From contig CAWCLK010000060.1 of assembly GCA_963796225.1 (NCBI GenBank), positions 1 through 31,762 on the forward strand: a stretch of 31,762 nt of DNA, read 5' to 3'. This document shows, piece by piece, positions 7,445 through 14,426 of this stretch. How positions within the stretch are numbered: position 1 is the stretch's first letter; every line of letters begins with the position of its first letter. The translations under genes were made by a program, and so were the position numbers. The notes beneath the pieces are model-generated. The model searched no databases. It saw only the letters and a program-made list of their open reading frames with translations, and had not been told where the DNA came from. The stretch is from CAWCLK01 sp963796225. Lineage in GTDB: Bacteria > Actinomycetota > Nitriliruptoria > Nitriliruptorales > Nitriliruptoraceae.

Positions 7445-8431
7445 ATGCGCATCTTCGTCACCGGCGGCGCCGGCTTCATCGGGTCCAACTTCATCCGCCA
7501 CGTGCTCGACGTGGCCGACGACGTGCGGATCACCAACTACGACGCCCTGACCTATGCCGGCAACCTGGCGTCCCTGGCCGACGTGGCCGAGGACGAGCGC
7601 TACACCTTCGTGAAGGGCGACATCTGCGACCCCGCGACGGTCCGTGACGTCATGGACGGCCACGACGCGGTGGTCAACTTCGCCGCCGAGAGCCACGTCG
7701 ACCGGTCGATCGACGGGCCCGCCGAGTTCCTGCGCACCAACGTCACCGGTGCCGGGGTGGTCTTCGAGGCCGCCCGGCAGCTCGGCGTCGACCGGGTCCT
7801 GCACATCTCCACCGACGAGGTCTACGGCTCCATCGCCGAACCCGGCTCCTTCGTCGAGGGCGACGGGCTGTTCCCGAACTCGCCCTACTCGGCGTCCAAG
7901 GCCGGGGCGGACCTGCTGGCCCGGTCCTACGGGGTGACGTACGACCACCCGATCCTGGTCACGCGCACGGCCAACAACTTCGGCCCGTACCACTACCCCG
8001 AGAAGGTCATCCCGCTGTTCGTCACCAACCTCATCGACGACCGCTCGGTCCCGCTCTACGGCGACGGCCAGAACGTGCGCGACTGGACCTACGTGGTCGA
8101 CAACGCCGCGGCGCAGTGGCTCGTGCTCACCGAGGGCACGCCCGGCGAGGTCTACAACGTCGGGGCGGGCAACGAGATGACGAACAAGGAGCTCACGTAC
8201 GCCATCCTCGAGCGCATGGGGCGGGGCGAGGAGATGATCGAGTTCGTCGCCGACCGCCCCGGCCACGACCTGCGGTACTCGGTCGACACCAGCAAGGTGC
8301 GCGAGCTCGGCTGGTCGCCCGCGCACACCTTCGAGGAGGCGCTGGACGCGACCATCGACTGGTACCGCTCCCACGAGGACTGGTGGCGCCCGCTGAAGGA
8401 CGCCGGGGCGTCCACCCGGCGCGGGGTCTGA
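7445..8431 (+). CDS. rmlB: dTDP-glucose 4,6-dehydratase (RmlB)
   Basis: This NAD-dependent short-chain dehydrogenase/reductase-fold enzyme converts dTDP-glucose to dTDP-4-keto-6-deoxyglucose. It has 328 residues, the usual length. The nucleotide-binding motif TGGAGFIG is at 6-13, AESHVDRSI at 81-89, the STDEVYG catalytic stretch at 122-128 and the catalytic YSASK at 148-152. Further typical segments are TRTANNFGPYHYPEKVIP, NVRDWTYVVDN and RPGHDLRYSVD. It starts with an ATG three bases after rmlA and is followed by rmlD after four bases, so the three genes are clearly one transcription unit. Confidence 0.95.
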   Translation: MRIFVTGGAGFIGSNFIRHVLDVADDVRITNYDALTYAGNLASLADVAEDERYTFVKGDICDPATVRDVMDGHDAVVNFAAESHVDRSIDGPAEFLRTNVTGAGVVFEAARQLGVDRVLHISTDEVYGSIAEPGSFVEGDGLFPNSPYSASKAGADLLARSYGVTYDHPILVTRTANNFGPYHYPEKVIPLFVTNLIDDRSVPLYGDGQNVRDWTYVVDNAAAQWLVLTEGTPGEVYNVGAGNEMTNKELTYAILERMGRGEEMIEFVADRPGHDLRYSVDTSKVRELGWSPAHTFEEALDATIDWYRSHEDWWRPLKDAGASTRRGV

Positions 8432-8435
8432 GCTC

Positions 8436-9320
8436 GTGAAGGTCCTCGTCACGGGTGCCGGCGGCCAGCTCGGGCTGGACGTGGTCGACCACTGCCGCGC
8501 CACGGGCGATCAGGTCGTGGGGCTGACCCACGCCGACCTGGACGTCGCCGTCGAGCCCGATGTCGTCGCCGCGGTCCGCGACCACGCCCCCGACGTGGTG
8601 CTCCACACGGCGGCGTGGACCGACGTGGACGGGTGCGAGCAGGACCCGGACCGGGCCCACCGCGTGAACGCCCTGGGGTCGTGGTGGCTCGCCCGGGCGT
8701 GCCGGGACGCCGGTGCGACGCTGGTGATGGTGTCCACCGACTACGTCTTCGAGGGCGAGGCCCGCCGCGCGGGCGACGGCACCCCGCTGCCGTGGACCGA
8801 GTTCGACACCATCGCCCCGCTCAACGCCTACGGCCGCTCCAAGGCCGCGGGCGAGCAGCTGGTCCGCCAGACGCTGCGCGAGCACCACGTCGTCCGCACG
8901 GCCTGGGTGTGCGGGGCGCGTGGCCACAACTTCGTGCGGACCATGCTCCGGGTGGGTCGCGAGCAGGGCCAGGCCCGCGTGGTCGACGACCAGGTCGGGT
9001 CGCCGACGTTCACACGCGACCTCGCGGCTGCGCTGCGTGAGGTGGCCGTGTCGGGGCGCTACGGCACCTGGAACCGCACCAACGGCGGGTCGTGCTCGTG
9101 GTACGAGCTGGCCGCGGCCACCTTCGAGCTCGCCGGCCTGGACGTCGACCTCGCACCCATGTCGTCGGACGAGCTCGACCGCCCCGCGCCCCGTCCCAGC
9201 TACTCGGTGCTCTCCGACCGGCACGCCACGGCCGCCGGCCTGACGCCCCTGCCCGCGTGGCGCGACGGGCTGGCGGCGCTGCTCCGCGAGCTCGACGTGC
9301 TCGACGACGCGGGGGCCTAG
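8436..9320 (+). CDS. rmlD: dTDP-4-dehydrorhamnose reductase (RmlD)
   Basis: The enzyme carries out the NAD(P)H-dependent last step to dTDP-L-rhamnose. It has 294 residues. The Rossmann motif TGAGGQLG is at 6-13, HTAAWTDVDGCE at 57-68, STDYVFEG at 100-107 and the catalytic YGRSK at 132-136; the segment AWVCGARGHNFVRTML is also typical of RmlD. It starts at a GTG four bases after the rmlB stop. The 3,5-epimerase RmlC, needed between RmlB and RmlD, is not encoded in this window. Confidence 0.93.
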   Translation: MKVLVTGAGGQLGLDVVDHCRATGDQVVGLTHADLDVAVEPDVVAAVRDHAPDVVLHTAAWTDVDGCEQDPDRAHRVNALGSWWLARACRDAGATLVMVSTDYVFEGEARRAGDGTPLPWTEFDTIAPLNAYGRSKAAGEQLVRQTLREHHVVRTAWVCGARGHNFVRTMLRVGREQGQARVVDDQVGSPTFTRDLAAALREVAVSGRYGTWNRTNGGSCSWYELAAATFELAGLDVDLAPMSSDELDRPAPRPSYSVLSDRHATAAGLTPLPAWRDGLAALLRELDVLDDAGA

Positions 9321-9368
9321 ATGGACCTGCCGCCGATCGACGCCCTGCCCCACGACCAGGAGCACCCC

Positions 9369-9773
9369 ATGGACACCGGGCTGGACGTGCCCACCATCCT
9401 CACCCTCGTGCTCGCGGTCTCCCTGGCCACGGCCGGGCAGCTGCTGCTGAAGGCCGGGATGACGGACATCGGCGAGATCGCGGGCATCGGGATCGGGGAC
9501 CTGGCCGGCCTGCTCGGTGGGGTGTTCACGTCATGGAAGGCCCTGCTGGGGCTGGCGTGCTTCGGGGGGTCCAGCGTGTTCTGGCTGGTCGTGCTGTCGC
9601 GGGTGCCGCTGTCGACCGCGTACCCCTTCGTGGCGCTCAGCTACCTGATCATCCTGGGGTTCTCGACGGTCGTGCTGCACGAGCGCCCCCCACTGCTGAC
9701 CTGGGGCGGGGCGCTGCTGATCGTGACGGGCATCGTCATGATCGGTGCCGGCGGCTTCGACCGCACGGGCTGA
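9369..9773 (+). CDS. Four-helix SMR/EamA-like membrane protein, possible lipid-sugar flippase subunit
   Basis: The protein has 134 residues and four predicted membrane helices (about 8-29, 57-77, 84-104 and 110-129). The first helix carries AGQLLLKAG, and the third starts with PLSTAYPFVAL, followed by HERP. These are hallmarks of small multidrug resistance/EamA-type half transporters such as ArnE/ArnF, which flip undecaprenyl-phosphate aminoarabinose. I prefer the ATG at 9369, with AGGAG at 9358-9362. An in-frame ATG at 9321, directly after the rmlD stop, would add 16 polar residues. Its place between rmlD and a rhamnosyltransferase gene suggests transport of a lipid-linked sugar rather than drug efflux (inference). 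Confidence 0.75.
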   Translation: MDTGLDVPTILTLVLAVSLATAGQLLLKAGMTDIGEIAGIGIGDLAGLLGGVFTSWKALLGLACFGGSSVFWLVVLSRVPLSTAYPFVALSYLIILGFSTVVLHERPPLLTWGGALLIVTGIVMIGAGGFDRTG

Positions 9774-9774
9774 C

Positions 9775-10689
9775 GTGACCAGCACGCCCGCCCCCGACTC
9801 CGCCCCGGCCCCGGTGCGCGACGTCGCGGTCGTCATCGTCAACCACGAGACCCGCGACGACCTGCTGCGCTGCCTCGACACCCTCGACGCGGCCGGCGCC
9901 AACGAGGTCGTGGTGGTCGACTGCGGGTCCACCGACGGTTCGGTCGCCGCGGTCCGCGAGGCCCACCCCGACGTCACGGCACTCGCCCTCGACAACGTCG
10001 GCTACGGCCGGGGCGCCAACGCGGGCGTGGCACGCACACGCGCCCCGTTCGTCGTCGTGGCCAACGCCGACACCCGGTTCCGCCCCGACTCACTGCGCCG
10101 GCTGGCCGACGCCTTCGAGGACGCCCCGGACCTGGCCGCCGCGGGCCCTCAGGTGCGGTACCCCGACGGGCGCCCCCAGGCGTCGGCGCGCACCTTCCCC
10201 ACGCTGGGGCAGGCGGCCGGCCACGCCCTGCTGGGCCTGTGGTGGCCGGGCAACCCGTGGACCCGGGCCTACCGGCAGACCGACGTGGACCCGCACGCGG
10301 CGCGGGACGTCGACTGGCTGTCGGGTTGCGCCCTGATGCTGCGACGCGCCGCCTTCGACGACGTCGGCGGCTTCGACCCCGGCTACTGGATGTTCGTCGA
10401 GGACGTCGACCTCGGGTTCCGCCTGCGCCAGGCGGGATGGCGCGTGAGGTTCGAACCCGATGCCCAGGTCGAGCACGTCGTCGGGGCGTCCGCGGGGCGC
10501 CAGCGCGCCCGCATGGTGATCGCCCACGCCCGCAGTCTCGACCGCTTCTACCGCCGGGCGTACGCCCACGGCGTCGGCCGCCTCGCCCAGCCGCTGGTCC
10601 GTGTCGGCCTGGCCGGCTGGGTGCTGCTCGTGCTGGTATGGAACCGATTCGTGGCGCGCCGCACCGGCCGGTCGAGCACCGGCGAGTGA
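9775..10689 (+). CDS. wbbL: GT2 rhamnosyltransferase, WbbL-like
   Basis: A family 2 glycosyltransferase of 304 residues from a GTG one base after the stop of the preceding gene. It has the GT-A core: VVIVNHETRDDL (19-30), VDCGSTDGS (48-56), NVGYGRGANAGV (74-85), the DxD-type ANADTRF (96-102), an acceptor segment WLSGCALMLRRAAFDDVGGF (181-200), and FVEDVDLGFRLRQAGW (207-222). A hydrophobic tail (272-293) suits membrane attachment. In mycobacteria, WbbL adds L-rhamnose to GlcNAc-diphospho-polyprenol to form the galactan linker. The rmlD, WbbL-like and NDP-sugar synthase order here resembles Rv3266c-Rv3264c as I recall it. The exact acceptor is inferred. Confidence 0.8.
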   Translation: MTSTPAPDSAPAPVRDVAVVIVNHETRDDLLRCLDTLDAAGANEVVVVDCGSTDGSVAAVREAHPDVTALALDNVGYGRGANAGVARTRAPFVVVANADTRFRPDSLRRLADAFEDAPDLAAAGPQVRYPDGRPQASARTFPTLGQAAGHALLGLWWPGNPWTRAYRQTDVDPHAARDVDWLSGCALMLRRAAFDDVGGFDPGYWMFVEDVDLGFRLRQAGWRVRFEPDAQVEHVVGASAGRQRARMVIAHARSLDRFYRRAYAHGVGRLAQPLVRVGLAGWVLLVLVWNRFVARRTGRSSTGE

Positions 10690-10708
10690 CACCCAGAGGA
10701 GTCCATCG

Positions 10709-11830
10709 ATGAGCGTGACCGACGCGATGATCGTCGCCGGTGGCCGTGGCACGCGCCTGCAGCCTCTGACCTACACCACGCCGAAGCCGCTGGTGCCCTT
10801 CTGCGGCACCCCGTTCCTGTCCGGCGTGATCGACCGGCTCGGCGAGGCCGGCATCGAGCGGGTCTTCCTGGTCGTCGGTGCCGACACCGACCCCTTCGAG
10901 ATGCTCCGCGACGACGCCCGCGCGCATGGCGTCGAGCTGGTGATGGTCCCCGAGCCCGAGCCGCTCGACACCGCCGGAGGGGTGCGCTCGGCCCTCGACC
11001 TGGTGAACGGGCCCTTCCTCGTCCTGAACGGCGACATCCTCACCGACGTCGACCTCACCGGCGTCATCGCGGCCCACGAGCAGGCTCGCGCGGACGCCAC
11101 CATCGTCCTGACCCGTGTGGACGACACCTCCAGCTTCGGGGTGTGCGTTCGCGAGGGCTGGCAGGACGGCGACCGGGCCGGCACGCGAATCGTCGAGTTC
11201 GTCGAGAAGCCCGAGCCCGGCTCGTTGCCAGGCCAGGACGCGGTCAACGCCGGGACCTACGTGGTGGACCCCGAGGCACTGGCCCGCTTTCCCGAGGGTC
11301 GTCTGTCCTTCGAGCGGGCCGTCTTCCCGGGCATCCTCCGCGACGGCGGCCACATCGAGGGCGTGGTCGACGACGGCGTCTGGGCGGACCTCGGCACCCC
11401 CGACCGGTACCGGGTGGGGACCCAGCTGGTCCTGTCCGGCGCGTGCCACTGGCCCCCGGTGCAGGCGGTGGCCGACCGTGGGGGCGGCGTGCGGGTGGCG
11501 CCCGGAGCCGAGGTCGCCGACGGCGTCGCGCTGCGCGGGCCGCTCCTCGTGCAGCCCGGTGCTGTCGTGGAGGCCGGCGCCACCATCGGTCCGACCACCG
11601 TCATCGGACGCGACGTCCGGGTCGGGGCGGGTGCGACCGTGTCGCGCAGCGTCCTCTTCGACGGGGGGCAGATCGGGCCCGGCGTGGCCGCGGACGGCCT
11701 GCTCGCCGGCTTCCGTGCCGACGTCCGGGAGGGGGCGTTGCTCGGCCGCGACGTGGTCCTCGGGGACGAGGAGGTCGTCGCCCCTGGTGACGAGGTGCCC
11801 GACGACGCCCGGCGCCCCGAGCGCGAATGA
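10709..11830 (+). CDS. NDP-sugar pyrophosphorylase with beta-helix domain (mannose-1-phosphate guanylyltransferase-like)
   Basis: The protein has 373 residues, starting at an ATG with AGAGGAG at 10695-10701, seven bases upstream. The N-terminal nucleotidyltransferase domain contains IVAGGRGTRLQPLTYTTPKP (8-27), LNGDILTDVDL and FVEKPEPGS. The C-terminal third is a hexapeptide/left-handed helix (VAPGAEVADGVALRGPLLV...IGPTTVIGRDVRVGAGATV). Such proteins activate hexose-1-phosphates. The position after rmlD and wbbL is that of the mycobacterial manB/manC (GDP-mannose) gene, so GDP-mannose synthesis is the best guess. A glucose or other hexose donor cannot be excluded from sequence alone. It is the last gene of the rml transcription unit, followed by a hairpin. 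Confidence 0.8.
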   Translation: MSVTDAMIVAGGRGTRLQPLTYTTPKPLVPFCGTPFLSGVIDRLGEAGIERVFLVVGADTDPFEMLRDDARAHGVELVMVPEPEPLDTAGGVRSALDLVNGPFLVLNGDILTDVDLTGVIAAHEQARADATIVLTRVDDTSSFGVCVREGWQDGDRAGTRIVEFVEKPEPGSLPGQDAVNAGTYVVDPEALARFPEGRLSFERAVFPGILRDGGHIEGVVDDGVWADLGTPDRYRVGTQLVLSGACHWPPVQAVADRGGGVRVAPGAEVADGVALRGPLLVQPGAVVEAGATIGPTTVIGRDVRVGAGATVSRSVLFDGGQIGPGVAADGLLAGFRADVREGALLGRDVVLGDEEVVAPGDEVPDDARRPERE

Positions 11831-11837
11831 CATCCAC

Positions 11838-11855
11838 CGTGCCCGATCGGGCACG
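11838..11855. terminator. 18-base palindrome after the rml-wbbL operon, terminator or operator
   Basis: CGTGCCCGATCGGGCACG is perfectly self-complementary. As RNA it can form a seven-pair stem closed by GATC. It begins eight bases after the stop of the nucleotidyltransferase gene and before the SpoIID/CWB2 gene. As a short G+C stem without a U run it could be a weak terminator or a dimer operator for the downstream gene. Its position argues that the downstream gene starts after it. Confidence 0.5.
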
Positions 11856-11940
11856 TGGGGCGCGCGACAGGTGCATGGCGAGGTGTCACACCGTCGTTAC
11901 TCTCAGCGCGTCTCGTCGCACGACCGACTCGAGGTCGACC

Positions 11941-14384
11941 TTGCTGCGCTCGTTGTTCCGTCACACCCTGCCCGCGGTGCTGCTGCTGGGCGCGGTCGTC
12001 GTCCCTGCGACCCCCGCGACGGCGGCCGCCTGCCAGCCCGCGTCGGGCGTGGACGGCGACCCGGCGTACTCGGACATCCAGACCGAGGAGGCCGAGCCGA
12101 CCTGGGCCCGCGAGGTCTCCGCGTCGCGTCTGGACCCCTACGCCGAGGACGTCCACGACGTCGTGATCTCCGGGGGTGGCTGGGGCCACGGCGTCGGCAT
12201 GAGCCAGTACGGGGCGCAGGGCGCGGCCCAGGCCTACGGCTGCACGGCCGGCGAGATCATCTCCACGTACTTCCCGGGCACCACCATCGAGGGGCGCAAC
12301 AGCCGGAACGAGCTGCGGCTGAAGCTGTGGACCACGGACGCGTCGGGCGTGACCAGCGTCTGGGCGCGAGAAGCAGACGGACTGGGTGCGGTGCGACCGC
12401 AACGGCACCAACTGCGACGAGGAACCCGTCCTGCAGCAGGCAGCGAACACGCAGGTCAAGGTGTTCGTCGGGGCGAAGAACTTCCGGATCGTCGGCGAGG
12501 GCGGCGTCGACGTCACCGTCCAGGACCGCATCGAGTCCGTCCTCGAGATGCGCCATGACGGCAAGCTGGTCCGGGTCCTGCAGGGCGACGGTGACGCGAA
12601 GGCGTCGGGGCGTCCCATCCGGTTCGGCACCCTCGAGTTCGACTTCGCCGACTTCAGCTTCGGCCAGAAGCTGTTCACCACCGAGGTCATCGGCTCCGGC
12701 GGCGCCAGCGAGCCTGCCCGCCATGGAGACCTACCTGCTCGGGCTGGCCGAGGTGCCGTGGTCGTGGCACGCGGAGGCCCTGCGTGCCCAGGTCATCGCC
12801 GCGCGCTCCTACGCCGAGTCGCGCGTCACCGAGCGTCGCAACAACTACACCGACGAACAGCGCATCCGCACGTTCGACTGCCGCTGCGACCTCGTGCGTC
12901 ACCACCGGCGGACCAGGTGTGGGCGGGCGAGGCCAAGGTCCTCGGCCGAACCCAGCTACTACCCGAAGTGGAAGGACGCCGTCACGTCGTACCAACGGGT
13001 CCTACGTGGTCAAGGACGGCAAGGTCTTCACGACCTTCTACTCCTCGTCCATGGGCGGCCGGTCGCGCGCGGGCTTCACCTCGTCCACGCCCGGGTACGC
13101 GTCGGTGGACACCTCGCGCTGGGAGAAGGCCTCGGGCAACTCGCGGTACCGCTGGTCGCAGGGCTTCAGCCGTCAGCAGCTGCAGTCGGCCTTCGGCATC
13201 GACGACATCGACGCCATCGACGTCACCGCGGCCGACGACGCCGGCTACCCGCTGCCGGGTGGCGTGCGAATCCGCGGGGTGGATGGCGGCCAGCAGGTCG
13301 AACGGACCTACTCCGCCGACGCCGTGCGAACGCTGCTGGGCCTGTGGTCGCCCCGCTTCGCGATCCACACGATCACCGACCTGGCCGACGACGTCGACAT
13401 CCCCGTCGCGCGCCTGGACGGTGACTCCCGCGTCCGAGACCGCGATCCGCCTGGCGGGGGACGGCTGGCCGAACGGCGCCGACACGGTGGTGCTGGCACG
13501 CGAGGACAACCCGGCGGACGCGCTGACCGGCAGCGCGCTGGCAGGCACGCACGACGCCCCGCTGCTGCTCACGCCCCGCGCCGGCCTGTCCGACGCGGTG
13601 CGCATCGAGATCGAGCGGCTGCAGCCGACAGACCGTCCTGATGCTCGGTGGTGAGGCGGCCCTCAGCGAGCAGGTCGAGACCGACCTCACCGAGGCCGGC
13701 GTCCCGTCCGTGGAACGGGTGGCCGGCCAGACGCGCCACGCCACCGCGGTCGAGGTGGCGACGCGGGTCGCCCGCGGCGGCCAGACCACCGCCTACCTCG
13801 TGCGCCTGCGCGACAACCAGGTCGAGGCCCGGGGCTGGGTCGACGCCCTGTCGGTGGCCGCCGTGGCCGCCCGCCGCGCCTCCGACGGCGCCGGCTGGCC
13901 GATCCTCGGCACCGAGGCGTCCCTCCCGGACGAGACGCGACAGGCGATCACCGACCTCGGCATCACCCGCGTGGTCCCGGTCGGTGGGGCCGTGACGGTG
14001 CCGCAGAAGGTGCTGGACCAGCTCGCGTCGATGGGCGTCGAGGTCGCGGACCGGCTGGCCGGGGAGGACCGCTACGGCACCTCGCGGGCGGTGACGGCCA
14101 CCGACGACCCGCCGAACCAGTCCCTGGTGATCGCCACGGGCGAGAACTACCCCGACGGGCTGGCGGCCGGGCCGTTCGCGGCCCGGACCGGCGCGGCGTT
14201 GCTGCTGGTCCCGACCCGCCTGTCCGACGGCACGCCGTGGGGCGCCGACGAGCACCCGGCCTTCATCCACGGCCTCGGGTGGGACGATCCCGAGCTCGTG
14301 GCCGTCGGCGGGCCCGTCGCGATCACGAACGCCGTGATCGACCGGGTGTCGAACCTGCTGGAGGACGGTGTGACCGCCCCGTAG
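11941..14384 (+). pseudogene. Secreted SpoIID/LytB-domain protein with three CWB2 repeats, about eight frameshifts
   Basis: If repaired, this is a roughly 811-residue exported wall protein. It has a signal peptide (1-30, hydrophobic VLLLGAVVVPATPATAAA), a GGWGHGVGMSQYG motif (about 79-91), a SpoIID core (METYLLGLAEVPWSWHAEAL from about 261, then VFTTFYSSSMGGRSRAGF), and three CWB2 repeats from about 495 (VVLAREDNPADALTGSALAG, RLAGEDRYGTSRAVTA). SpoIID proteins are lytic transglycosylases or amidase enhancers, and CWB2 repeats hold proteins on wall polymers. Reading must change frame near 12362-12372, 12713, 12895, 12907, 12944, 12990, 13434 and 13628, each as one extra base. The domains stay recognisable in every block, so the damage is recent or artefactual. 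A TTG at 11941 with GAGG upstream fits the signal peptide. Earlier in-frame starts (11827, 11875) run through sequence with poor coding bias and, for 11827, the palindrome. Confidence 0.8.
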
Positions 14385-14387
14385 CAC

Positions 14388-14393
14388 TACCGT
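14388..14393 (+). promoter_or_regulatory. Candidate -10 box before the LPG-TM/GT4 fusion gene
   Basis: TACCGT starts three bases after the preceding stop and ends 33 bases before the GTG at 14427. It is the same hexamer as the one before rmlA. No clear -35 is visible, so this is weak evidence for a separate promoter. Confidence 0.2.
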
Positions 14394-14426
14394 GCGCCCG
14401 CCCACCCCACCGTCGTTCGAGGTCGC

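Noticed and set aside
6083..8503. An 806-codon minus-strand open frame opposite rmlA and rmlB
   Set aside because: It is a composition-driven shadow rich in Val, Asp, Arg and Gly with no domain, lying over three clearly recognised plus-strand genes.
12362..13628. Programmed ribosomal frameshifting in the SpoIID-CWB2 gene
   Set aside because: Eight shifts in one message, mostly without slippery heptamers, is not a known mechanism. Error or decay is far more likely.
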